Source: Dichomitus squalens LYAD-421 SS1
Lineage: Eukaryota; Basidiomycota; Agaricomycetes; Polyporales; Polyporaceae
Reading direction: 5' to 3'
DNA: 64,000 bases
NCBI RefSeq assembly: GCF_000275845.1
Contig: NW_006766893.1
Coordinates: 626,327-690,326, forward strand
The notes beneath the pieces are model-generated. The model did no database searches, was not told the origin of the DNA, and saw only the letters and a list, made by a program, of their open reading frames with translations. Shown in pieces: positions 41,836 through 52,960 of this stretch; position 1 is the stretch's first letter; each line of letters starts with the position of its first letter. Made by a program: the position numbers and the translations under genes.

Positions 41836-44658
41836 ATGTCCTCCACGTCGTCCCAGGGCGTCGTCGAACGCGTCCAAAATTTCGTCTCGGAGCACAAGCA
41901 TGCTGTTCTCATTGCTACTGCTGCTGCCGTCGTCGCTGTCGGCGGCGTCGCGTACTATGCTTCGACCTCGCGCGGACCGGGAGGTGACGTAGAGAAGGGC
42001 GAGGGCAAGAAGGACAAGAAGAAGAGCAAGAAGCGCAAGACAGTCAAGGACGAGGACGGTCCCCTTCTCGAGGAGCGGAAACCCAAGTCCGCCGCGGTTG
42101 AGGAAGGTGAGTAACGCGTTTCACGCACTCGCCCCGTTACATCCAAATACCTCACCCTTGCTGCCTCGTGTCCCCCCGCGTCGGGCCCTGCGCGACCCCG
42201 AAGCCTTAGCATGCAAGTCCCCTCCTGCTTTATTGACTCTGTCTGGCGTTGTGAAGGACGCATATGTATGCGGACCCAGGGTCTCCTGGATCCCATCTAC
42301 GGAAGAACACCAGTTGTCTAGTCAAGGTCTGTTGCGCTTGCAGTATTCCTGCAAGACGCATGACACGTCTTAGAGCGGACAAGAGTAAATCCTCGCGTCG
42401 ACGCGACCGCGTGTGCATTACACGTAGCGGCGGACGTGTGCGCGGTTGGCGCTAGGTTGGGCCACCTCGCGGCTCGCGCATGAAGAGCCCACAGAGACCA
42501 ATCTGATCATAATGACGAGTCACTCGTTTCTTTGCAACCTATTTATCAGTTCAAGGGCGCATTGTCCGGCCTGTCGAGCTTGACTCCTTCGGCGCGGTGG
42601 GATCTTACTGTTCGGCAACGAATATTTTCTCCTCTTCGGCTCGCGCCGTCTCATTGTCTATACACATTATGAAGCGCAACTACACTTGCGCCTTCGCCTC
42701 CCCGATGGCTCGTATCGACAAAGTGCTTATACCCTATTCTAGACGACAAGGAGTATACCGCTGAGGAGATCGCCGCCCTTTCACAGGAGGTATGCGTTCC
42801 ACGTCTCACTTCCGGATGCTGGCTCACATCCTCTTGTGCGCATACTTAGGAGCGTACAAAGATTGCCGCTTCACTGAAGGCAAAGGGCAACTCCGCATAC
42901 CAGCAGCGGAAGTTCCAGACAGCAATCGACTACTATACCCGTGCGATCGCGGTAACTCCCCAACCCGAGCCTGTCTTCTTCTCGAACCGCGCCGCATGTT
43001 ACGTCAACCTGAACCCTCCACAACACGAGAAGGTCGTTGAGGACTGTGACGCTGCCCTTGCTCTGGACCGAAAATACATCAAGGCTCTCAACCGCCGCGC
43101 GACCGCCTTGGAGTCTCTCGAGCGGTTCGAGGAGGCTTTGCGCGGTGAGCTTGGCTCGCCTTCATCACGCCGTGCTTCATACTGACTGGTTGCGTGCAGA
43201 CTTCACCGCCGCGGCAATATTGAACCAGTTCCAAGACATGAATGCCGCGGAAGCTGTGGAGCGGGTACTTAAAAAGCTTGCGACGGGCAAGGCGCAAAGT
43301 ATTCTGTCAGTGAGTACTGCTTCAGTCCATCTGTTGTGTATAGAGTACTGATTCCGTCTTGCAGACACGCGAGAAGCGATTGCCTTCGCACATGTTCACA
43401 TCGGCCTATTTTGGCGCCTTCCGCCCACGGCCGCTGCCAGCGCTGCCAGAGAACCCGACGACGGGCGACAACACGCTCATCCTCGGGCTTGAGGCGCTCG
43501 GCGCGTCCGACTATGCGCACGCGTACACGCTCGTCAACGAGGCCATTGAGCAGGGCATCTCCTGGGACGGCGGCAAGGCCGAGGCGCTGAACCTGCGGGG
43601 CACGTTCAAATTCCTCATGACGGACGTCGAGAGTGCCAAGGCGGACTTCCAGGCGTCGCTCGAGCACGAGCCGTCGCTGACGCAGACGTGGGTCAAGATT
43701 GCGAGCGTGTGGATGGAGCAGGGCGACCCGAAGAAGGCGTTCGAGTGCTTTGAGGAGGCGATCAAGCACAACCCGAACGATCCCGATATCTACTATCATC
43801 GGGGTCAGGTGCTGTTCATCATGAACGAGTTTGGGGAGGCGGCGGAAAACTACACGAAGAGCACGGAGTTGGATGACAAGTTCGTGTTCAGCCATATTCA
43901 GCTCGCCGTGGCGCAGTACAAGAGCGGGAACTTGGCGAATAGCATGGCGACGTTCAGGAGGACGTTGAAGGCGTTCCCGGATCGGAGCGAGCCGCAGAAC
44001 TACTAGTACGTTCGTCCTTGTCTCTTTCAGAGATATGTGCCTGACCGTGCGTTCTAGCGGCGAGCTGCTCCTGGACCAGCAGCGCTACCCCGACGCGATC
44101 GAGAAGTTCGACCGTGCGATCGAGATTGAACGCGCGAAGTACGTCTAATCCCTTATCGAGTTGCTGATCTGCGCGTCCGTTTGACCCAATCTGACAATGC
44201 GCTTGCTTTTATGACAGGCCGCCTCCGATGAACGTCCTCCCGATGGTGAACAAGGGCCTCGCGCTCTTCCAGTGGAAGCAGGACATCGAGGCGGCGGAGA
44301 AGTGCTGCCAGGAGGCGCTCGAGATCGACCCCGAGTGCGAGGCGGCGGTCGCGACGCTCGCGCAACTGAGCCTGCAGCAGGGCAAGATCGACGTCGCGAT
44401 CAAGATGTTCGACAAGCAGAGCCAGTTGGCGAGGAGCGAGCCGGAGCTCATCAGTGCGCTGACTTACCAATACGTGAGTGGTGTCTCGACTATGCAATGT
44501 CCGGAGATGCAGCGTTACGTTGTCGTCTTCATCGGGGCCTTGACGCTAATCACATGCATGTTTTCCTTCATCTTCAGGCGACCGATGCTCAGGTGCAGTT
44601 CATGCACGCGTACCCCGACATGGCTGCCCAGCTTGGTCAGATGGCTAGGATGATCTGA
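41836..44658 (+). CDS. TOM70: Mitochondrial import receptor Tom70
   Basis: Eight exons: 41836-42106, 42744-42790, 42850-43144, 43200-43309, 43365-44005, 44058-44138, 44218-44473, 44578-44658, giving 593 residues; all junctions are in frame. Tom70 is anchored in the outer mitochondrial membrane and takes hydrophobic precursors from Hsp70/Hsp90. Residues about 23-43 are the N-terminal anchor ([20 protein letters not shown]), followed by a long Lys-rich linker ([11 protein letters not shown]). TPR motifs follow: [20 protein letters not shown] with the [10 protein letters not shown] and A-L-N-R-R-A-T-A-L parts of the clamp, then [12 protein letters not shown] and [10 protein letters not shown] in the C-terminal repeats, and [15 protein letters not shown]. 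Length matches the fungal family. Intron 1 is 637 bases, about ten times the others. Confidence 0.93.
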
Positions 44659-45172
44659 GTTTGGATGTGTCGTTGTGTCGTCGTCCCCGTGTCGCGTACC
44701 TTACGATGCTTCCGAGATTGGATTGTCGCTATGGCGAGGACTGTCGCTTTTGACATGCTATGTGACTTCACTTATTTACCGTAATCACGCCCTAAAATAC
44801 ATCCTCACTCGCTCTCCCATTATGTTCCTCCCCTTTGCTGCTGTGTCCACCTGACGCTGGCCGGCGTTACGCAAGTTTATGTGCTTAGATCGGGCAATCG
44901 AATCTTGGCTGTCGGACCCGGTGCCTCATGGCGTCCATGCTATGGCGGAGTGCATAAGTATCTGTTTCTGTACTTCTCTCTCAATTTCAAGGCTACGTCA
45001 GACGTGTCTGAATTGAGGTGCGTTGCCTTCAATCTGCATCTTGACGACGAGCATAATCGAATTTGCAAATTCGTAGTCACATCAGGTCCGTAGTACCCAC
45101 TACAGTCTATGGAACGTGTAAAGTCACACTACCCCCCCCCCCGGCCTCGCCACCTTCTCCCCTCTTTGCACA
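44659..45172. other. Intergenic region
   Basis: No gene seen. It ends in a run of 11 C (45132-45142) about 30 bases before the next ATG, which may be an unstable 5'-leader tract. Confidence 0.6.
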
Positions 45173-47371
45173 ATGCGCAAGATTGATTGGAAAATGCTGA
45201 AGCACACTACGAAGGAAGCTTTGCGTAGCATGAAAGCAGTCCTTCCTTGTCTTTCCGGCGACGGCATGGACACATTGGCACCCGAGAAATCTACGCTCGA
45301 GCCGTTGCAAGCACGAAGTCCTACACCGAATCCGCAACTTGACGCCGGTTCCATGGCTCTTATTCGAAGACTCTGTGTCTCATGTTGGTCTCTCGACTTC
45401 TCGGACATCTGCTCTGGAACGACCCTTTACTTCTTGTTTCCGGCTCTCCCCAACCAACCTGGCTGTAACGTCTGCGACTTCTTCCGTGCCCTGCATGTGG
45501 ATATCGTGGACAGGTTGACCCCAATTCTAGCGGACCCACCGAACACCGTACCTCTGAATACAACACACAGGCGTGCCATCCGCGTCGAGATTCTGGAGCA
45601 AGTCGAGGACGCACCCCGTGAACACAAGGGTTTAGACCTTGCCGTTTTCGAGGCCTCCATCAGCGATACTTGGTACGGCAATTCCTTCAAGCAGCCCTTA
45701 TACATCCGGGGTTCCAAGTCCTTCGACATGCACCCTCCCAAAGCTGACTCGAACGGCGAACCCGATGCTCACGCGCATGGCGTGGTTGCCACATGGGCCG
45801 ATCTGGCGCTTGCGCGGTGCTGGCTTCGCGCGTGCACGCAGAACCATCTGGACTGCGGCCCTCTCATAAAAGGGAGTGCTACTGCGACGCTCCACCCGCG
45901 GACGCGGTTCATCGACGTGCGCCTCTGGCGGCTTGTGCAGCTGGACGAGATCCTCCTCCCCGTCCCCCTCGAGTACGTCGCGCTGAGTTACGTCTGGGGC
46001 AGCGATGCCTACCAGCTGCGTATGGTCACCGCCAACCTCGCGGCGTTCAAGCGACGCCTCCCGGAGAGCACGAGCACTGGTGCGGAGAGACTGCCGAAGA
46101 CGATCGTGGACGCGATGCTCGTGACGCGCGCGCTGGGGTACCGTTTCCTCTGGGTGGACGCACTGTGCATCGTCCAAGACTCGCGCGAGGACCTCGAGGA
46201 CCAGCTGACGCAGATGGGTGCAATATATGCGCTCGCCACCACAACGATCGCGGCGCGCGGCAGCCGCTCATCTGATACCGGGCTCCCAGGCGTATCTGTA
46301 CCGCGCGGCCGGATCGGCAACTCCGACTGTAGCTGGGATTCCGAAGTGGCGGCGGCGAACGGGCTGTGTGTCGGCGCATGGACGTTCCACCCTGATGAGC
46401 AGTACGAGGAGAAGCACGGCGCGCTTGCGGACAAGCGGTGCTACATATGGCGGGGCTGGACGTTCCAGGAGCAGATACTGTCAACGCGCAGCCTCGAGTT
46501 CAGCCCGCAGCGCATGGTGTTGTGGTGCGGGAGGAAGATGTCGCGCCCGGACAGCGGCTACAGCGGGAGCGCGTCCGAGATGTACGACCCACACCACTTC
46601 CGCCATGCCATCCGGAGGTACCTTTCGCAGAAGGGTGCTGCCTCTGATGTTGGAGGTTCTGCGAGTGGCATCGACGACAGGTGGCTCCTGGCACGATGGA
46701 ACACCATCCGGGACACGTACTCGACGCGTTCCTTGACCTATGCGCTCGACAGGAGGCGCGCGATCATGGGTACAGCGAAAGTGCTCAACGACGTAATCGG
46801 TGGGATCGACAGCGGAGGCCACATCAGAACGAATCTCCACACAGAGTTGCTCTGGTATCTGGACCTGAAGACCGATAGAGCCCAGAAGATGCTCGTCAAG
46901 TTCTCCCGCGATCAGGCTCCGGATGGCTTGTTCCCTTCGTGGTCGTGGTTGAACCTATGGCCGGTGACCTGGCCGGCACTCGGCGAACCACTTCCAGACG
47001 TCACTGTCAGGATATCGAGCCATTCAGAGGTCACGAGCAATACCGCGGTAGAGATTGATGCAAGAGCACTCGAGCTACGACTTACGGAGACCCTTGACGG
47101 AGGGAGAAAACTGGTCTACCCTGACGGAAGCCCTGCGAATATCACTGTACGGCTTGATTCAGTGACGGAAACAGGGTTGATGATTACGTGCGTCCCTCTC
47201 GCCCGAGGCATTTCCATCATGTGGTGGGAACAGGAGCTATTGCTCCTACGTCGCGTAGAAGAGCACTACGTTCGTATCGGGATGGGATCTTTACCAGAGC
47301 ACGACTCCGAGAGGTTCAGCGAATATCTGTATTCAGAAGAGGGTCAGAGAAGGGTTATCGTCTGTTACTAG
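45173..47371 (+). CDS. HET-domain protein A
   Basis: Single exon, 732 residues from the ATG at 45173. The HET (heterokaryon incompatibility) domain spans about residues 262-440: LEYVALSYVWGSDAYQLR, then L-P-K-T-I-V-D-A-M-L-V-T-R-A-L-G, YRFLWVDALCIVQDSREDLE, I-Y-A-L-A-T-T-T-I-A-A-R-G, and RGWTFQEQILSTRSLEF. A Cys-containing N-terminal segment (LCVSCWSLDFSDIC, then CNVCDFF) precedes it. HET proteins trigger cell death when incompatible fungal cells fuse; many fungal copies have no known partner. The C-terminal 230 residues are unassigned. Intronless, which is usual for this class in Agaricomycetes. No neighbouring NLR or other incompatibility partner is seen. Confidence 0.9.
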   Translation: MRKIDWKMLKHTTKEALRSMKAVLPCLSGDGMDTLAPEKSTLEPLQARSPTPNPQLDAGSMALIRRLCVSCWSLDFSDICSGTTLYFLFPALPNQPGCNVCDFFRALHVDIVDRLTPILADPPNTVPLNTTHRRAIRVEILEQVEDAPREHKGLDLAVFEASISDTWYGNSFKQPLYIRGSKSFDMHPPKADSNGEPDAHAHGVVATWADLALARCWLRACTQNHLDCGPLIKGSATATLHPRTRFIDVRLWRLVQLDEILLPVPLEYVALSYVWGSDAYQLRMVTANLAAFKRRLPESTSTGAERLPKTIVDAMLVTRALGYRFLWVDALCIVQDSREDLEDQLTQMGAIYALATTTIAARGSRSSDTGLPGVSVPRGRIGNSDCSWDSEVAAANGLCVGAWTFHPDEQYEEKHGALADKRCYIWRGWTFQEQILSTRSLEFSPQRMVLWCGRKMSRPDSGYSGSASEMYDPHHFRHAIRRYLSQKGAASDVGGSASGIDDRWLLARWNTIRDTYSTRSLTYALDRRRAIMGTAKVLNDVIGGIDSGGHIRTNLHTELLWYLDLKTDRAQKMLVKFSRDQAPDGLFPSWSWLNLWPVTWPALGEPLPDVTVRISSHSEVTSNTAVEIDARALELRLTETLDGGRKLVYPDGSPANITVRLDSVTETGLMITCVPLARGISIMWWEQELLLLRRVEEHYVRIGMGSLPEHDSERFSEYLYSEEGQRRVIVCY

Positions 47372-48667
47372 TCTAGTAAACATGTGCGTGCCTCGCGTTG
47401 CGGAACTTACACCTGGGAGGGGTAACGAGGAGCATTCTCCGAAGCGTGATTCGTCCGTCCTGTTTTTGACCCGTGCCACCTCGTGTAGGAGTTGTGGGAC
47501 TGAACGTTGAGATTGAGATACTTGGTCGCTAACATATGGCCCGCCCTGTCACGCGTGTCGACCATGAATTGGATAGACGGGGATTCGTGTTTCCGCAGTG
47601 GTGTCAGTCAAGTCACGCACATGTTTCAGCTGCTTCTTGGTTGTGATGCTGGTAGAAGTCCTCAAGGGTCCTCCCTTCGGGTAAAGTTCCTTGGCCGCAC
47701 TCGGGATCGCAGCCATCAGGATCTTCCGAAGCTGCTGGCTCGGACGCGGACCAGGACTCAACCAGCTGGAATATTGATGTTCACCGGGACATATGTACAT
47801 ATTCGTGCTCGGCTTGCTTGACTCGAGCGAAGACCGAAGGGAACGCTGGGCTGACATCCTTTTCCTTTACCTCCGCCCTTGCATTCACCTGCAACCCAGT
47901 TGCATGACATGTCCACTGATCCCTGGTTGGAGAGCTATACGATCATTCGCGGCCCTTGTAATGAGGGGGGTTCGACAACGTCACCTTTGTCGTCCGCTAG
48001 GAGTGCTTCGCACGCGCGCGAGATGATGAAGCGCGAGGCATCGAAATGGTAGCAGCTCGTTGGCGGCGAACGACTTCCTCTGTCCCCAGTTTTGCGCTGG
48101 GTTATCGTAGACGTCAAGCACTACGATGCAGCTGCCCCCGAAGTCTCGCCGGAACGCGGGACATGACCGGCCATTCTCTTTCAGCAGCTGAGAAATCTGA
48201 TCGATCCAAATTGGAAAACACGAGGAAGGTGGGACAATATGGTACTTACAAGCCTGTAGGTTCAGGGTTGCTGTGTCAGAAAGGCCGACACACCAGCGGT
48301 TCCTTCGAAACTCCGAGTCTGAACATGGTGGTCGTTGTGCGATGGCTTGATATGTAATACAGTGCCCGTGGGCGCATACTTTGTAGCAAATGATGGTCGC
48401 GAGATCTGCGAAAGCGGCCGGTGATGATGTAGCCAGCCTCGGAGATCAGGGCAACTCCCAAGTTCGGGAGCGCTGTCTTCGCGCCTGTTCGCTCTGCACC
48501 ACCATCGGTCCCGCTACGCCAAGTTACGCTCACGCTATTCACGACTCTAGCTTCATCTACACCTTCCTGGTCCGCGATCTTCTTTGTGTCTATAGCAACC
48601 TATCTGTAGCCCCAGCATCTCAAGTCTACTACTCCATTTCACAAACTAGAGCTATACCTCACGATCC
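47372..48667. other. Intergenic region
   Basis: About 1.3 kb with no supported gene. Overlapping short frames on both strands without family features. The last 100 bases before the next ATG are pyrimidine-rich, as expected of a leader. Confidence 0.55.
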
Positions 48668-50901
48668 ATGGATACCCCGCCCGATGTCTCAACGACGCCG
48701 ACGCCCGACTCCCCCTCCACAGACACCAGCGGAAGCAGCCAGCAGAAGAAGCGGCGACAGGTCGCGTTCTACCCGAACATGAACAGCATGAACAAACCCC
48801 AGAAGCCGTTCAGTCGCAGCGCGGCCAAGCGGGAGAGTGTCATGGCGCTGGGCAGCATTGAATACCTGCAGCACTACTTCACCAAGACGGGGATTGCTGC
48901 TGAGAGCGAGTACGTCCTTCCATCTCTCTCATCTTGAGCTAAGTGGTGACCACCGGCAAGTCCGTTGAAGAAACCGAAAAGCGGGCTGGTGCCCGCGATC
49001 GGTGGGCTCGCCACGCTAGAGAAACGACCGAATAATGGTGGGCCCACTTTCGTGTTGCCCCCGTCCCCGGCGATTCCGCAGGCTGTTCATCCGACGTTTC
49101 CCCCGTACGTGAAGACGCTCGAGACCGATCCCGACAACCTGCGTCCGGCCGTGATTGAAGACCTCATCTCCGTCGCGGCTGGCTGGGTGCTCAACCCGAA
49201 CTCGCAGCAGCAGCCTAAGGAGCAGGAGCAGGGCGAGCAGGACCCGAACCTGCTCGGGGTCGGCGGCGGTAAGCACAACAGGCCCTCCTCGAACGTCGAC
49301 GTCCTCGACCTCTTGAAGAACACGACCCGCGCCGTCCGGAGCGTCCGGAACTACCTCGTCTCCCTCCCCGACGACCAGAGCGTCCCGCAGAACCGCCCGC
49401 ACTTCCGCCCGAACACCCTCTCCAGCTCCCCATTACCCAAGCGCCAGGTGTCGCAGCCGAACTCCCCACACGATCCGCTGACGCGCATTCGCGGGCGCGC
49501 GCTGGAGGTGCTCGCGGTCCTGCGCGAGCTGGAGGAACGCGCACGGCTGCCACTCGACCATGACGCGTACGACGCGCAGAGCGATCACGGGTCGTCGTCG
49601 AACGACACGAATGTGGGCCCGGCGTCGCGTGGGACGTCGCCGTCGTCGCACCTCGAGGACGGCGAGTTCGCGGACGGAGACACGTCTGTGTCTGTCTCGT
49701 TTATTGATGTTGGAGGGAGGAAACGGCAGGTGCCGGTGTGGGACGACGAGTCGGACGACTTCAATCACTTGAGCGAGGAGGATAGGGAGAAGCGCGAGAG
49801 GTGGGACGAGCGACTGGTCCTGGGCGGAGGGTGGTTGTACAAGCAGGATCTGAGGATGGAGGATCTGGAGAAGGAGCGGGAGATAGTGAGCAAGTACCTC
49901 GACGCGGTGGACGAGGTGCTCTTTGGGGGTCCGAAGGACGGTCAGAGGGGGTGGGAGCGCGAGAAGGAGCGGGTGGAAAGGAAGGAGAGGATGGAGAGGG
50001 AGGCGCGAGCGAAGGGGCGGAGGGTCAGCGCTGGGGACGCTATGAGCTCTGGTGAGAGCTCCGGGCGAGCGAAGCGTCGTGTTGTGTCGACTGGCATGCT
50101 TGACGCGATGCGGAATATGGTGGTGACCGAGGAACCGGAGGAGATGGAGTCGATAGAGGAGGAAGAGGCGATCGACGACGATGAGCTTCCTCCTTGGGCG
50201 AAGCGGTCAACATTCCCTGACGATGATTATGGTCAGTGCGCTCTTAATCAGTGCGTCCGTCCTTGAGTTGAAGTTCCTGCAGGCCGTCTACATGCACTTC
50301 TCGTCGCGCTGTTGCCCGCAACACTACTGCGATTGCTGCCAATGTCCTCATCAGAACACGCCGACATTCTACGAGCCTTGTCGTCCGGCCAATTACTTTG
50401 CAATGCCTACAACACTGCAGTTCGCAGGTCACGAAAACCATGGGGCTACGTGAGCAAGGACGCGATACACGACATCGCGGCACTAGAAGAGGCGCAAGGC
50501 GGTGATGGGTGCGAGGCAGGGAAGCGCGGATGGACGTTTCGTCGCACAGACAACCTGCGACTATGGGCAGCGTGAGTGCGTCTTCGTTCATGCGTCTGCT
50601 CAGGGCTCACAAGCACCCGATATCTAGTGCTCTGAAGCTCCGGTATTCCCTGCCTATCGCCATGCCTGGCGGCAAACGGAGAGACGCAAACACGCGGCCC
50701 GGAACACCTGGAGGTGGCACACCCGTTGTCTCACCGATAGCCTCTACAATCACTTTCCCCGCGGGATTTGCGTCAGACGACGCCATCATCTTCGACGCAC
50801 CTCTCGTTGCACGCATGGAGGAGGGGTGGGAGCTCATGCTCGAGAGGGTCGTCTTCAAGTGGATGGAGGCCGTGGTGAGCGAGCGGAGGGGAGAGCGGTA
50901 G
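48668..50901 (+). CDS. Conserved large acidic protein, possible CH-like C-terminal domain
   Basis: Four exons: 48668-48909, 48961-50231, 50283-50571, 50628-50901, giving 691 residues in frame. The N-terminus is low complexity (Pro/Ser/Thr) then basic. The middle has a helical region (VLDLLKNTTRAVRSVRNYLV; ALEVLAVLRELEERARLPLD), then highly charged segments (HLSEEDREKRERWDE; a Glu/Arg-rich helix at about 395-425; EEEEAIDDDELPPWAKR). The C-terminal 200 residues are ordered: R-L-H-A-L-L-V-A-L-L-P, then DILRALSSGQLLCNAYNTAV, R-K-P-W-G-Y-V, G-W-T-F-R-R-T-D-N-L-R-L-W and A-L-K-L-R-Y. The 'decide-to-bind' pattern of a helix, a Cys-Asn pair and a later T-x-x-N-L-x-x-W resembles calponin-homology domains, which would suggest a cytoskeletal role. 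This is an inference; the family is not named. It is followed by the tRNA gene. Confidence 0.75.
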
Positions 50902-51123
50902 TATTCCGTCAGCGCCTTTGGCCTGACAGGCAGGCTGGGTTGATGCGCAACTTGTCTTACTCAATGGCTTGGCCCTGGGGTAATCTTTTGTCCCGAGGTA
51001 TTATGCTGTGACGTGGCCCTCGAGGACCGCAGACAAGACATTGTATTGTATTCACATATGCGACCCTCCGGGCTGGGATCACGCATCCATGTCGTGGGTA
51101 GCTAGAGAAGGAAATGGATTGAC

Positions 51124-51195
51124 TCCGATATGGTGTAACGGCTAACATTACCGCCTTTCACGCGGTAGCTCGGGGTTCGATTCCCCGTATCGGAG
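51124..51195 (+). tRNA. tRNA-Glu (anticodon TTC)
   Basis: 72 bases. Acceptor stem TCCGATA/TATCGGA with discriminator G; anticodon stem ACCGC/GCGGT with loop CTTTCAC, so anticodon TTC; T arm CGGGG-TTCGATT-CCCCG with the GTTCGATTC box B. D arm with the box A-like TGGTGTAACGG. No intron. 3' CCA is not encoded, as usual in eukaryotes. Confidence 0.97.
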
Positions 51196-51217
51196 CTTTG
51201 TGAGTGCGCGAAGCACC

Positions 51218-51222
51218 TTTTT
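51218..51222 (+). terminator. Likely pol III terminator of the tRNA
   Basis: TTTTT, 23 bases after the tRNA end; the first run of at least four T. Confidence 0.5.
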
Positions 51223-51301
51223 CCATCTCGATGGAGCGGATTGTCCGGAGTTCAGACAACACTTCCATGAGAATGACCTTGGAGGATATCGACTGAGTGG
51301 C

Positions 51302-51839
51302 ATGAAGTCAAGGACTTCGGCTGGTATGAATACAAATGCGGTAGTCGCGTCGGAAGCGCGATGTCGACACTGCCATGGACAACATCGGCGACTCTCAGGT
51401 TCCGCCCCTCACGTTTTGTCCTCACCTGTGAGCTAGTACTCGTACGACCTCCTGCCTCTCAAGGGAGTTTCAGCCGACGCTGATCTTCTTGACTGCGCCG
51501 ACGCTCTTATCGTTTGCTCGACGTTCCCTTGTCGCCGTCGTGAGCAAATTCGGCTTCCTCAAGCACTGGCAGAAGCGCCATCCTCTCATCGAGCGGGGGC
51601 TTGACGACCAGAGATACCGGGTAGCGCCACGCGGGAAGCGTGTGCTTGTCTCCGCGTTGCTCGAGGTGCTGCGACCTGTCCCCGCGGACACTCCAATTTC
51701 GGTAGTAGAGGAATTTGTTGTGACGCAGAGCCCGACATGCGCTTGCGAGAAGCCGATCACCTACTCCACGAATAGATACGAGACTCTTGACCGGCTGGTG
51801 CGTCGACTTGTCGTGAAGGAGCAATACGAGAATCACTGA
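51302..51839 (+). CDS. Hypothetical protein, weakly supported
   Basis: Two-exon model: 51302-51427 and 51474-51839 joined by a 46-base GT-AG intron (GTGAGC donor), giving 163 residues. The second exon has fungal-style codons and contains KFGFLKHWQKRHPLIERG, then R-V-L-V-S-A-L-L-E-V-L-R and RLVRRLVVKEQYENH. The first exon, from the ATG at 51302, is less convincing and lies close to the tRNA. No family is recognised. It may be the remaining 3' half of a larger gene. Confidence 0.3.
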
Positions 51840-52960
51840 CTTGAGACATTGACAGCTATGTCACATTCAAATCACAGGAGGCCACTTGTGAGTGTCTTTT
51901 TGCGACAAACACTCAGTGCGCTAACGCTTATGACATTATCCTGCTTTGCGTGGCAATGTCTCTACTGAGCCTGCTCAGTCGAGAGGTTACGTGCACCACT
52001 ACATTTTTATCGGAGATTCCAAACATGCGGTGGCATAGCGAATGGGCGGAGTGCAATCTCTATCCCCGAGACGTAACGTGCATCGGAGAGTGTGAATGGC
52101 CATGCGACGTAGACGTCGTTCCTGGTGAGCATAGTAAGGAACGCACTAATGACGGCCGGCGTGGAGTGTACCCGTCCAACAGGCTAGAGGGACCTTTTGG
52201 ACTGCTGTGTCAGGCCCGGGGTGAAGGCCGTTTCAGCTTCCGCAAAGTGTACCCCGGTAAGCTTCCTCTTCTCAAGCATTCGACTCGGTCCGACTGGAGT
52301 AACCTCAAGATTTGCTCCCTAGCAATACTCATCTCCCCGGGATGAGGCGTGTCATGCGACTCCATCCGTTGGTCTTTTGCAATCGGGCCAACCAAGCAGG
52401 CATAAGACTTCATTGCGTGCCTGGAGCGCAGCTTGTGTACTGTCAGCTCCTGCGAGGAATCGGGCGCCGATCCAACAAGCTAACTGGGTCCGACAGTGTT
52501 AGGCGCTCATGAAAGTCTGCGGCGAAACATCTGCAAGTTCACCATCACTGACCAGTTCTTCACGCTACCTCCCCTCCGATAGTTCATCGGACTCTGCAGT
52601 GTCTCAAAGCTACTCGTTTCTGGGGAACGCTGTATCGGATGCAGCCGAGAAGTGTACCTTACCCATCATGCATCTCGTTTACATGTGTAGGTTTCAGGCT
52701 GGCAAGAGGATTGCTGTTCTGGAGGACCTGTTTGGAACTCGTCTTCATGCGGACAGATCTCCTCCCCTGGTACCGCATCCGACAGTACTGTCATTCCGAC
52801 AGTGGCACCAGCATGAGTAAACTGGTCATCTTAGCGACAGACGCTACCGCCGAAGCTCCGGGCGGTCCATATGGGACCGAGTCGCTCTCCAAATACATAA
52901 GGCATAGCGTGCAAGTTTTCCAGTCAGATCATCTCTCTCCATCCTCTGATAATCCTTCTC
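51840..52960. other. Intergenic region
   Basis: No supported gene; short frames on both strands. Confidence 0.55.
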
